From: CAZRIP01 sp964600165
Lineage (GTDB): Bacteria > Elusimicrobiota > Elusimicrobia > UBA1565 > UBA9628
DNA length: 26,443 nucleotides
Direction: 5' to 3'
Assembly: GCA_964600165.1 (NCBI GenBank)
Contig: CAZRIP010000045.1
Span: 1 to 26,443 of the forward strand
The notes below the pieces were generated by a model. That model saw nothing but the letters and a program-made list of their open reading frames with translations, was not told the origin of the DNA and made no database searches. The position numbers were made by a program, and so were the translations under genes. Positions 15,121 through 22,935 of this stretch are shown one piece after another (position 1 is the stretch's first letter; each line of letters opens with the position of its first letter).

Positions 15121-16260
15121 GTGGCCGCCCCTAAAGTCCTCCACGTCTCCGAGTCCAACGAATGGACCGGGGGCACGGCGCAGCTGCTTCTGCTCGCCGA
15201 CGGGCTGCGCGCGCGGGGCTGGGACTCGCGCCTGGCCTGCCGCCCCGGCAGCGGGCTCGAGCGCCACGCGCGCGAGCGCGGCTTTTCGGTCTTCACGGTC
15301 GCGCTGCGCGAGGATTACGACCTGCTCTCCGCCTGGAGGCTTGCGTCTCACGTAGAGACCGAGAGGATCGAAGTCGTGCACGCCCACCACAACCGCTCGC
15401 ACGCCGTGTGCCTGCTCGCCAAGCTCCTGCTGCGCCTGCGCGGCAAGCGCGGCCCGGCGCTGGTCGTCAGCCGGCGCGTCTCGTTTCCGCCGGGGCGCAA
15501 CCCGTTCAGCCGTTGGAAGTACACGAGCGCGCTGATCGACCGGATCGTCGCCGTCGCGGGGGCGGTCAAGGACGTGCTGGTGGACGCCGGAGTCCCGGCC
15601 GGGCGCGTCGAGGTGATCTTGTCGGGCGTCGACGAGAAGCGCTTCGCGCCGCGCCGCGCCGACGCCGCGCTCAAAAGGTCCCTTGGGCTGCCCGAGGGCG
15701 CGCTCCTCGTCGGGAAAGTGGCCAACGCCTCTCCTTGGAAGGGGCAGGACGTCTTTCTCGCGGCGGCGGCCAAGATCCTAGAGAAGCGCGCCGACGTCCG
15801 CTTCGTCCTCGCCGGCCGCGACACCGACGGCGCCTGGGTCAAGGAAAACGTCGCCAAGCGCGGGCTCGACGGGAAAATCTCGCTGCTCGGCTTTCGGACC
15901 GACGTGCCCGATATCCTTTCCTGCCTCGACGTCAGCGTCAACGCCGCGGTGCGCGGCGAGGGGTTGTCCGGCGCGCTGCGCGAGTCTCTGACGATGGGCG
16001 TGCCCGTCGTCGCCAGCGACGTCGCCGGCAACAAGGAGCTCTTAAAGGAAGGCCACGGCGGCCGGCTCTATCCCAAAGGCGACGCCGACGCGCTGGCGCG
16101 CGAGATCCTCTGGACGCTCGAGCACGCCGACGCGGCGCGGCGGTCCGTCCAGTCGTGGCGCGAGAAGTTCCTGGCCGAGTTCACGCTCGGCTCGACCATC
16201 GCGAACACCGACGCGCTTTATCGTCGGATCCTGACTCGGGGCACTGCCCATCCATTTTAG
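15121..16260 (+). CDS. GT4-family glycosyltransferase
   Basis: I choose GTG 15121 (379 residues) because the next base after it begins a typical strand (AAPKVLHVSESNEWTGG). An ATG at 15085 would lie inside the divergent antiporter gene and upstream of the likely promoter. It has the two Rossmann domains of a GT-B fold: EWTGGTAQLLLLADGL, the acceptor-side HAHHNRSHA, then VGKVANASPWKGQD (nucleotide-sugar binding), VRFVLAGRD, and the E-x7-E block GEGLSGALRESLTMG followed by VPVVASDVAGN. Retaining GT4 enzymes build lipopolysaccharide or other surface glycans. It is a single gene with no glycan cluster in view, so the acceptor is unknown. Confidence 0.9.
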   Translation: MAAPKVLHVSESNEWTGGTAQLLLLADGLRARGWDSRLACRPGSGLERHARERGFSVFTVALREDYDLLSAWRLASHVETERIEVVHAHHNRSHAVCLLAKLLLRLRGKRGPALVVSRRVSFPPGRNPFSRWKYTSALIDRIVAVAGAVKDVLVDAGVPAGRVEVILSGVDEKRFAPRRADAALKRSLGLPEGALLVGKVANASPWKGQDVFLAAAAKILEKRADVRFVLAGRDTDGAWVKENVAKRGLDGKISLLGFRTDVPDILSCLDVSVNAAVRGEGLSGALRESLTMGVPVVASDVAGNKELLKEGHGGRLYPKGDADALAREILWTLEHADAARRSVQSWREKFLAEFTLGSTIANTDALYRRILTRGTAHPF

Positions 16261-16285
16261 TTCGTTGCTTTAAAGCAACGAACTA
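16258..16285. terminator. 28-base perfect palindrome between convergent genes, likely bidirectional terminator
   Basis: The left arm (16258-16271) is the exact reverse complement of the right arm (16272-16285), and it includes the TAG stop of the GT4 gene. The RNA would fold into a 12-pair stem with a TTAA loop. There are only short T/A runs at either side (TTT at 16286-16288; TTTT at 16255-16258), so factor-independent termination would be modest. It sits between the ends of two opposing genes, as expected for a shared terminator. Confidence 0.65.
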
Positions 16286-16295
16286 TTTGGGGGTG

Positions 16296-17066
16296 CTAGA
16301 ACCGCGGCGCGCGGCGCTCGCGCAAGGCCGTCAGCCCCTCGAGCAGCTCAGGGTGCTTGAAGCACTCCGTCTGGCCCTTGGCCTCGAAGTCCAGGAACGC
16401 ATCCAGCGGCGCGGCAAGCGCCATCTCGCGCTTGGCGAGCGACAGCGCGAGAGGGGAATGTCTCGCGATCTCGGCGGCGAGCTTGGCCGTCTCCTCGCGC
16501 AGCTCGTCCTCCGTCTGAGAGGCGAGCACGGCGCCGCCCCAGGACGCCAACACGCCGCCCGTGAAGAAGCGTCCCGTCAGGATCAGCTCGCGCGCTCGGC
16601 CCGGGCCGAGCGCCGCGCCGGCCAACGGCAGCGCGGCCAAGCCTGGATTCAAGCCCAGCCTCACGAAGTTGAAGCCCATTTTGGCGTCGGCTAAAGCGGT
16701 CCTTAAATCGCATGCGAAGGCGAGGCACAGCCCCGCGCCGACGGCGGCGCCGTTGATCTGCGCGATCGTGACTTGCGGAAGCTCGCGCAGCGCGAGGAAG
16801 CTCCCGTAAAACTCCCGCATGATCCTCGGGAGCTTCGCTTTCGGGCGCTTCCGGTTCGCCTCGATGAACGCCAGGTCGCCGCCGGCCGAGAACGCGCGGC
16901 CCTCGCCGGTCACGATCACGACGCGCGATTTTTCCCTGGAAATCGCGGCGCAGGCGAGCTTGAACTCGTCGGCCATGCGCTCATCGAGAGCATTAAGGGA
17001 CTCGGGGCGGTTGAGCTTGAGCGCCGTCACGCCGCCTTCCGTCGTCCAGACGACGCGGGCGCTCAC
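16296..17066 (-). CDS. crotonase-fold protein, enoyl-CoA hydratase/isomerase superfamily
   Basis: The 256-residue product starts at GTG 17066, which overlaps the DUF1501 stop (GTGA). A much longer open frame upstream is inside other genes. It has LNRPESLNALDE, the CoA-binding FSAGGDLAF (58-66) and the oxyanion-hole region INGAAVGAGLCLAFACD (104-120). In classical hydratase (rat numbering Glu144 and Glu164) two Glu residues do the chemistry. By alignment to ACD and the LG-PG block they are Cys114 and Phe134 here. So a standard hydratase is unlikely and another CoA reaction or a non-catalytic role must be considered. It is the last gene of the DUF1800-DUF1501 unit and ends at a palindrome. Confidence 0.82.
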   Translation of the reverse strand: MSARVVWTTEGGVTALKLNRPESLNALDERMADEFKLACAAISREKSRVVIVTGEGRAFSAGGDLAFIEANRKRPKAKLPRIMREFYGSFLALRELPQVTIAQINGAAVGAGLCLAFACDLRTALADAKMGFNFVRLGLNPGLAALPLAGAALGPGRARELILTGRFFTGGVLASWGGAVLASQTEDELREETAKLAAEIARHSPLALSLAKREMALAAPLDAFLDFEAKGQTECFKHPELLEGLTALRERRAPRF

Positions 17067-18301
17067 AGAAGCCCCACCGGAGGCAAATCGGCGCCCGGGA
17101 AGACTTTTGAAAGGTCGCCGAGGCCGAAGTGGCGGCCGAGGACCTCGGCGACGACGCGGCGATAATCGGTCGTGACCTGGAGGTCGCGGCCCTCGAAGAG
17201 CTGCTCGCGCGCGAGCCCGGGCCAAGCCCCGTGCACGCGGCCTCCCTTGACCTTTCCGCCGAAAGCGAGCATGACGCTGGCGTGGCCGTGATCGGTCCCG
17301 CGGTTGCCGTTCTCCTCGAGCGTCCGTCCGAACTCCGTCATCGTCAAAAGAAGCACGTCCTCGGCGCGGTCGCCGAGCTCGCGGTAGAACGCGGCGATCG
17401 AGCCGCCGAGCTCTTGGAGCCGTTGCGCGAGCAGGCCCTCGGCCGCGCCTTCGTTCAAATGGTGGTCCCAGCCGCCCATCTCGGCGAAGCCCACTTTCAA
17501 GCCGACGTCGGCCTTGATGATGCGCGCGAGCTCGTGGAGATCGCGGCCGGCGCGGCCTTTCGGATAACTCAAGTCCTGCGCCGCGTCGCGCTCCTCCTTG
17601 GCGAGGGACGCCAAGGTCTTGCGCGCCTCGCCGAGGTCGCGCACGGCGCCCGTGAGCATCGCGTCGACGGCGTCGTCGTAAAGAGCCTCGAAGGAGTCCG
17701 CCATGTCGGCGCCCTGCTTGAGCTGGTCGGCCGACTGGAGCGCGAGCGCGGGATAGGCGCCGCGCAGCGTGAGAGGAAGCCGCGGCGCGATCGCGACCGC
17801 GTTCACGGCGCCCTCGGCCTCGCCGCGCGCGCGCAGCGCGCGGTTGAGCCAGCCGTCCTCGGTGGTCTTCGCGCCCGGCGTGCCGCTTTCCATGTAATCC
17901 TGCGCGTCGAAATGCGAACGCGTGCCGTCCGGCGAGCCGGCGGCGTGGATGATCGCGAACCGCCCGGCCTTCCACATAGGGAGCAAGTCGGCGAGCTTCG
18001 GATGCAGTCCGAAGCGGCCGTCGAGATCGATCGCCCCGGCTTCCTTCTTGGATGGGTCGTCGATTCGGATCGAAGGGCGATATTTCTTGTACTCCGCGTC
18101 GAGGAACGGAGGGACGATGTTGAGCCCGTCCGCGGCCCCGCGTTGAAAAAGAACGACGAGAACCTTTCGGCGGGTTCCGGCGAGGCCCGCGGCGGCGGCG
18201 GCGGCCCAGCGCGGAAGAAAGCCGAGGCCGGCGACGGTCAATCCCGCGACCGAGAGGAACTGCCGGCGCGTGAACTCTTTTTTCTCTAGATCGCAGGTCA
18301 T
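17063..18301 (-). CDS. DUF1501 family protein, Tat-exported
   Basis: This 412-residue protein starts at ATG 18301 in an ATGA overlap with the DUF1800 stop. The N-terminus has a twin-arginine signal (EFTRRQFLSVAGLTVAGL; R12-R13), so the folded protein should be exported by Tat. The body has the DUF1501 blocks in order: LVVLFQRGAADGLNIVPP, IHAAGSPDGTRSHFDAQDYME, GGWDHH, LTMTEFGRTLEENGNRGTDHGHASV (read in two parts) and GGRVHGAWPGL. The fold is related to alkaline phosphatase/sulfatase-like proteins and the activity is unknown. DUF1501 and DUF1800 genes are neighbours in many bacteria, as here. Confidence 0.92.
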   Translation of the reverse strand: MTCDLEKKEFTRRQFLSVAGLTVAGLGFLPRWAAAAAAGLAGTRRKVLVVLFQRGAADGLNIVPPFLDAEYKKYRPSIRIDDPSKKEAGAIDLDGRFGLHPKLADLLPMWKAGRFAIIHAAGSPDGTRSHFDAQDYMESGTPGAKTTEDGWLNRALRARGEAEGAVNAVAIAPRLPLTLRGAYPALALQSADQLKQGADMADSFEALYDDAVDAMLTGAVRDLGEARKTLASLAKEERDAAQDLSYPKGRAGRDLHELARIIKADVGLKVGFAEMGGWDHHLNEGAAEGLLAQRLQELGGSIAAFYRELGDRAEDVLLLTMTEFGRTLEENGNRGTDHGHASVMLAFGGKVKGGRVHGAWPGLAREQLFEGRDLQVTTDYRRVVAEVLGRHFGLGDLSKVFPGADLPPVGLL

Positions 18302-19893
18302 CTTCGTTGGAAATCCGGCGAGCCGAGCACCAGCGCGGCGATGCGCGGCACGCGGTAGTGCTTCTTGGGATCGTCGAGCTTGGCGCCCGAGATCTCCGGG
18401 TCGTCGAGGCGCTTGACGATGGCCGCGCGCGTGCGCGCCGAGACCTCGCCGCCGAGGTAAGACGACAGGAGCTCCTCGACGAGCCGTTGCGCTCCCTCGG
18501 CGGGCATCGCGGGCACGTCGCGCGCGTGGGCGGGCAGGTTCGGGTTCCGGCCGAAGAGCTGCTGCGCGAACTGCAGGCGGGCGAGCAGCGCGCCCGCCGA
18601 GATCCAATTCTGCGCCCGGTCCGGGTAACCCGTCGGCGGCTCGCAAAGATAAAGCGGCTCGCCCATGCGCTCGAGCTGCCGCGCGAGCTTGAGCGGGTCA
18701 TCGAGCGTGGCCCCCGTCGCCCTGAGCGCGCTCGCCATGAACTCGAAGGGAGTCTTTATCTTAGACCTGAAGTATCGGGGATCGTAAAACTCAGGCGCGG
18801 TAAAAAGGGCCCTCAGGGTCTCGCGGATGTCGCCGTCGCTCTCATGGAACTTGGCCGCGACGAGATCGACCAACGCGGGGGGAGGCGCATCGGCCACGAA
18901 ACGACGGCAAAGCTTGAGCGCGATGAAATGAGCGGTGGCCGGATGCTTCGCGAGCAGATCGAGCGCTTTCTCGCCCTCGAGCTCGCCGGCGTCCATGAAC
19001 GGCGCGCCGAGCACGACCTTGCCGCCGCGGTCGTGCATGCGCGGGCGGAACTTGAACGCGTAGTCCTTGAGGCCGTTCTTCTTGTTGGGTTGATCGATCG
19101 ACCAGCCCGTGAGCACCCGCGCGAGCTCGGTGACGTCTTTCTGCGTGTAGCCGCCGTCCACGCCTAGCGTGTGCAGCTCCATGAGCTCGCGCGCGTAGTT
19201 CTCGTTTAGCCCGAGCCGCGTGCGCGCGCCTTTCTTGCCGCGCGCGCTCTTGGCCATGTCGGCTTCCATCTCCTCCATCTCCATGCGCTCGCCGAGCGGC
19301 GCGTAGCGCGCGTCGACCGTGCTCTGGGCGTTGTCGAGGTAGACGAGCATGGCCGGGCTGCGCGCGACGGCGCCGAGCAGGTCGCGGAACTTACCGAGCG
19401 CCCGGGTCCGGATGACGTCCCGCTCGTAGGAAGTGAGCAGCCATTTGTCCTGGTTCTTGAGTCCGTAAACGTTGAAGTGGTTGAACCAAAAGTCGGTCAT
19501 GACCTCCTGAAGCTGGCGCTCGCTCGAGACGGCGCGCGTGAGCTTGGCCTGCGCGAGCTCGTCGATGATCGTCCGCGGAGGAACGAACGCGCCGCCCAAC
19601 ATGCGCTGGAGGAATTTCTTCTTGTCGGGATAGGCGTCGGCGAGCTGGCGGCTCGACATGGAAAGGGTCTTATAACCGGCCAGCGCGCGGTCGCACGTGG
19701 AGTCGTCGATCCTCTCAGGATGGAGCTGCGCGTCGATGAACGCGTCGACGCCGAACTTCTCCACGCGCTCGACGTCGCCCGGGCGCGCGCCGAAAGTCAG
19801 GCGGTCGAGGACATGCAGGGCTTTTCGACGCTCCGTGAGCGCGGGCGTCTCCGCCGCGCCGGCCAGGACCACCGCGAAAAGAAGTCCCGTCAC
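18298..19893 (-). CDS. DUF1800 family protein
   Basis: The 531-residue product starts at GTG 19893. It has a short hydrophobic N-terminus (GLLFAVVLAGAAE) that may serve as a signal peptide, then VLDRLTFGARPGDVERV, QEVMTDFWFNHFNVY, RDLLGAVARSPAMLVYLDN, LNENYARELMELHTLGVDGGYTQKDV and ARVLTGWSI, the signature order of DUF1800. Its function is unknown and it is nearly always paired with a DUF1501 gene. A perfect TATAAT lies 6 bases before the GTG, so this operon may have its own leaderless start even though MacB ends only 24 bases upstream. It contains an acidic, Met-rich insert (ERMEMEEMEADMAKSARGKK) that is unlike its surroundings. Confidence 0.92.
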   Translation of the reverse strand: MTGLLFAVVLAGAAETPALTERRKALHVLDRLTFGARPGDVERVEKFGVDAFIDAQLHPERIDDSTCDRALAGYKTLSMSSRQLADAYPDKKKFLQRMLGGAFVPPRTIIDELAQAKLTRAVSSERQLQEVMTDFWFNHFNVYGLKNQDKWLLTSYERDVIRTRALGKFRDLLGAVARSPAMLVYLDNAQSTVDARYAPLGERMEMEEMEADMAKSARGKKGARTRLGLNENYARELMELHTLGVDGGYTQKDVTELARVLTGWSIDQPNKKNGLKDYAFKFRPRMHDRGGKVVLGAPFMDAGELEGEKALDLLAKHPATAHFIALKLCRRFVADAPPPALVDLVAAKFHESDGDIRETLRALFTAPEFYDPRYFRSKIKTPFEFMASALRATGATLDDPLKLARQLERMGEPLYLCEPPTGYPDRAQNWISAGALLARLQFAQQLFGRNPNLPAHARDVPAMPAEGAQRLVEELLSSYLGGEVSARTRAAIVKRLDDPEISGAKLDDPKKHYRVPRIAALVLGSPDFQRR

Positions 19894-19899
19894 GTGCCG

Positions 19900-19905
19900 A
19901 TTATA
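19900..19905 (-). promoter_or_regulatory. -10 element of the DUF1800-DUF1501-crotonase operon
   Basis: TATAAT on the minus strand ends 6 bases before GTG 19893 with no Shine-Dalgarno sequence and no clear -35, so a leaderless mRNA is likely. Confidence 0.45.
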
Positions 19906-19917
19906 TATTAATGCGCC

Positions 19918-21921
19918 TTATTCGTAGCGCAGCGCCTCGATCGGAGAAAGCAGCGAAGCTTTGCGCGCGGGCCAGAAGCCGAAGACCACGCCGACCGTCG
20001 CCGAGAACGCGAAGGCGAGCAGCACCGATTGCGGGGTGACGATGGCGGCCCAGCCCGCGAACGTGGAGAGCGCCACGGACACGGAGATCCCCATAATGAT
20101 GCCGATGATGCCGCCGACGGTCGACAAGACAGCCGATTCGATCAAGAACTGAGACAAGATCGCGCGGCGCGCGGCGCCGACGGCTTTTCGCAGGCCGATC
20201 TCGCGCGTGCGCTCGCTGACCGAGACGAGCATGATGTTCATGATGCCGATGCCGCCGACGAGCAGCGAGATCGCGGCCACGATGCCGAGCAGCAGCGTGA
20301 ACGTCTGCGTCGTGCCGGCGAGAGCCGCCTGGATGTCCGCCATGTTGCGCAGCGTGAAGTCGTCGTCCTTGTATTCCGGCAAGCGATGGCGCTTGCGCAT
20401 CAGGCGCTGAACGTCCGCCATGACGCCAGGGATCCCGTCGGGGGTATCGCACTCGATCCAGATCTGGTCGACGTAGAGCTTGCCCATCAGGCGGCGCATC
20501 GCGGTCTGAAGCGGGATGATCACGACGTCGTCCTGGTCGCGGAAGCCGCTCGAGCCCTTGATGGGCAGGATGCCGATCACCTTGAAGCCGATGTGGTTGA
20601 TCTTGATCTCCTTGCCCACCGGATCGGCGGTCTTGCCGAACAGCTCGTTGACCGTCGTTTGGCCGAGCAGCGCCACGCGGTCCATGCGCGCGTTCTCCTC
20701 GTCCGTGAAAAAGCGGCCGTAATAGGCGGCGGCGTTGTGCATGACCGCGTAGAGCGGCGTCGCGCCCGTGATCTGGGTGCTGTTGTTCTGGTCCCCGTAG
20801 ACGACTTGCGCGTTGCCGTTGACGTTGCCGTCGACGTGCACGATGTGGGAGATCTTGGCGATAGCCTTCATGTCGGCGGCCGTGAAGCGGCTGAAGCTCC
20901 CGGCTCCGCCGCGCACGCCGCCGATCGACGTCGAGCCGGGCATGAGCATCACGAGGTTCGAGCCGAGGCTGGAGAGGCGCGCCTCGATCGCCTTCTGCGC
21001 GCCCTTGCCGATCGCGAGCATGGCGATCACCGCGCCGACGCCGATCAGGATGCCGAGCATCGACAGCGCGCTGCGGACTTTGTTCGCGGCCATCGCGCGC
21101 ATGGCGGAGGCGCCGTACTCCTTGAACTCGGCCCAGCTGAGCTCCGGAGTGCTGAGGTCCGTCGTCTGCGCCCCGCTCGCGCGCTTGACCGCGCCTTTGA
21201 CCGCGACGGCCGGACCCTTGCCGCCCGCGGGCTCTTCCTTCTCCGCAGGATTGAGCTCGTCGGAGACGATCAGGCCGTCCTTGATCTTGATGACTCTCTT
21301 GGCGTGAGCGGCGATGTCGGGCTCATGCGTGACCATGATGATCGTGATGCCCGAGCGGTTGAGCTCCTTGAGCTGGCGGAGGATCTCGTCGGCCTGGTCC
21401 GAGGCCAAGTTGCCGGTCGGCTCGTCGGCGAAGATGATCTTAGGGTAATTGACGAGCGAGCGCGCCACGGCGACGCGCTGCTGCTGGCCGCCCGAGAGCT
21501 CGTTGGGCTTGTGGTCCGCGCGGTCGAGCAGGTCGACCATCTTGAGGACCTCGAGCGCGCGCTCCTCGCGGTTCGGGGCGCCGGAGTAGATCATCGGCAG
21601 CGCGACGTTGTCCTTGGCGCTCGTGCGCGCGAGCAGGTTGAACATCTGGAAGATGAAGCCGATGGTCTTCGAGCGCAGTACGGCGCCCTCGTCGTCGGAT
21701 AGCCGCGAGACGTCGCGGCCCAAAAGGCGAAAGCTGCCGGACGTGGGGCGGTCGAGAAGGCCCAGGATCTGCATCGTCGTCGACTTTCCGGAGCCCGAGG
21801 GGCCCATGATGGCGACGAACTCGCCTTCCTCGATCGTGAGGTCGATGCCCTTGAGGACCTTCAGCTCGCCGCCGCCGACCTGGTACGAGCGCGTGATCCC
21901 CTTGAGCTCGATGAGAGCCAT
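19918..21921 (-). CDS. macB: MacB-like ABC exporter, ATPase fused to FtsX-type permease
   Basis: The 667-residue protein has an N-terminal ATPase with Walker A at 40-48 (GPSGSGKST), signature LSGGQQQR near 142-149 and Walker B IIFADEPTG near 162-170. A Gly/Ala-rich linker follows (about 224-260). A MacB-type permease comes next: helix 1 at about 284-305 with NKVRSALSMLGILIGVGAVIAM, a periplasmic domain, then three C-terminal helices with GGIGIMNIMLVSVSERTREIGLRKAVGA. This is the mechanotransmission-type half of a tripartite exporter. The adaptor gene and TolC gene are just upstream in the same direction, so the pump is complete. The substrate (peptide, lipid or antibiotic) cannot be read. Confidence 0.93.
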   Translation of the reverse strand: MALIELKGITRSYQVGGGELKVLKGIDLTIEEGEFVAIMGPSGSGKSTTMQILGLLDRPTSGSFRLLGRDVSRLSDDEGAVLRSKTIGFIFQMFNLLARTSAKDNVALPMIYSGAPNREERALEVLKMVDLLDRADHKPNELSGGQQQRVAVARSLVNYPKIIFADEPTGNLASDQADEILRQLKELNRSGITIIMVTHEPDIAAHAKRVIKIKDGLIVSDELNPAEKEEPAGGKGPAVAVKGAVKRASGAQTTDLSTPELSWAEFKEYGASAMRAMAANKVRSALSMLGILIGVGAVIAMLAIGKGAQKAIEARLSSLGSNLVMLMPGSTSIGGVRGGAGSFSRFTAADMKAIAKISHIVHVDGNVNGNAQVVYGDQNNSTQITGATPLYAVMHNAAAYYGRFFTDEENARMDRVALLGQTTVNELFGKTADPVGKEIKINHIGFKVIGILPIKGSSGFRDQDDVVIIPLQTAMRRLMGKLYVDQIWIECDTPDGIPGVMADVQRLMRKRHRLPEYKDDDFTLRNMADIQAALAGTTQTFTLLLGIVAAISLLVGGIGIMNIMLVSVSERTREIGLRKAVGAARRAILSQFLIESAVLSTVGGIIGIIMGISVSVALSTFAGWAAIVTPQSVLLAFAFSATVGVVFGFWPARKASLLSPIEALRYE

Positions 21922-21930
21922 TGGTCCTCG

Positions 21931-22935
21931 CTATTTCTTCGACTTGGGCGCTTGGCCGGTCGGTCCGCTCGGCTTTCCGCCCATCATCAGCGGGCTCGAA
22001 GCCGCCTGCTGCTGCGGCGTGTACTTGGCCCTGGAGATGAACACGCGATCGCCGTCGTCCAAGCCGTCGAGGACCTCGACGCTTTCGCCGGTCTCGACCC
22101 CGGTCTTGATGTCGCGCGCGACGGGCGGCTCGCCGTCGACGTTCGAAGCGACGACGACTTGCTTGACGCCGCCGGGCGCGTCCTTGACGGCGGCGGCGGG
22201 CACGACGAGGGCGTCCTCTTTCTTCTTGACGATGAAACTGATGTTGGCCGTCATCTGCGAGCGGAAGTAGGCCGGGACGGAATCGGGCTTGATCTTGACG
22301 TAGTATTGGATGACGTTGGAGACGTTCTTGCCCTCGTAGAGGATGTCGAAGACCTTGCCCATGCTGACCTTGTCCGGATACGAGTCGAGGACGGTGCGCG
22401 CCTCCATGCCGACGTGGACGCGGCCGATGTCGGACTCGTCGACCTGCGCGACGACGATCAGCGTGTCCGACATCGCGTAGAGCACGATCGTCGGATCGAC
22501 GGTCTGGCCCTCGACCACGTTGCGCAAGATGATGATGCCCGGCAGGGGGGCGATGATCGGCGTGGCCTTGTAGGTGTCCTCCCACTTTTTGAGCTCGTCG
22601 GGGCCCTGCGCGCGCGCGGCGTCCAAGATCGCGGCGCGGTCGGTCGAGCTCATCCAGGCGATGATCTGGCCGGCCTTGACGGTCGCGCCCTCGTCGACGA
22701 TCAGCTTCTCGATGCGGCCGGCGATCGGGGGCTTGATCTCGACGCGATTGAGCGGAGAAACCGAGCCCGTGGCCTCGACGGTCTCCTCGATCGGAGCGCG
22801 CTTGACCGTCGCGTAATAGCCGAACTGCTTCTTCGGCTTCGAAAGCTGCTTTTTGACCGCCACGCCGCCGCCGATGAGGACCGCGGCCGCGACCCCGATC
22901 AACGCCACGCTTTTCATTTTCATGTTCCTCGTCAC
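21931..22935 (-). CDS. MacA-like periplasmic adaptor with shortened hairpin
   Basis: The product has 334 residues from GTG 22935 (overlapping the TolC stop, GTGA) or 330 from ATG 22923. It has an N-terminal membrane anchor (about 9-26), a barrel-sandwich domain split at VEATGSVSPLNRVEIKPPIAG and IIAPLPGIIILRNVVEGQTV, and beta-barrel and membrane-proximal domains to the end. The helical hairpin that reaches TolC should lie between the two halves, but only about 30 residues (96-125) are present, much shorter than in MacA. It should bind MacB (next gene) and probably TolC. It might also serve the RND pump, for which no other adaptor is in the window. Confidence 0.85.
   Translation of the reverse strand: MTRNMKMKSVALIGVAAAVLIGGGVAVKKQLSKPKKQFGYYATVKRAPIEETVEATGSVSPLNRVEIKPPIAGRIEKLIVDEGATVKAGQIIAWMSSTDRAAILDAARAQGPDELKKWEDTYKATPIIAPLPGIIILRNVVEGQTVDPTIVLYAMSDTLIVVAQVDESDIGRVHVGMEARTVLDSYPDKVSMGKVFDILYEGKNVSNVIQYYVKIKPDSVPAYFRSQMTANISFIVKKKEDALVVPAAAVKDAPGGVKQVVVASNVDGEPPVARDIKTGVETGESVEVLDGLDDGDRVFISRAKYTPQQQAASSPLMMGGKPSGPTGQAPKSKK

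Noticed and set aside
16296..18701. 801-residue reading of the crotonase gene
   Set aside because: The extra N-terminal part is a frame inside DUF1501 and DUF1800 with Arg/Ser-rich content. GTG 17066 fits the family.
20029..21702. 557-codon plus-strand frame opposite MacB
   Set aside because: No motifs, and it is the shadow of a clearly recognised ABC exporter gene.
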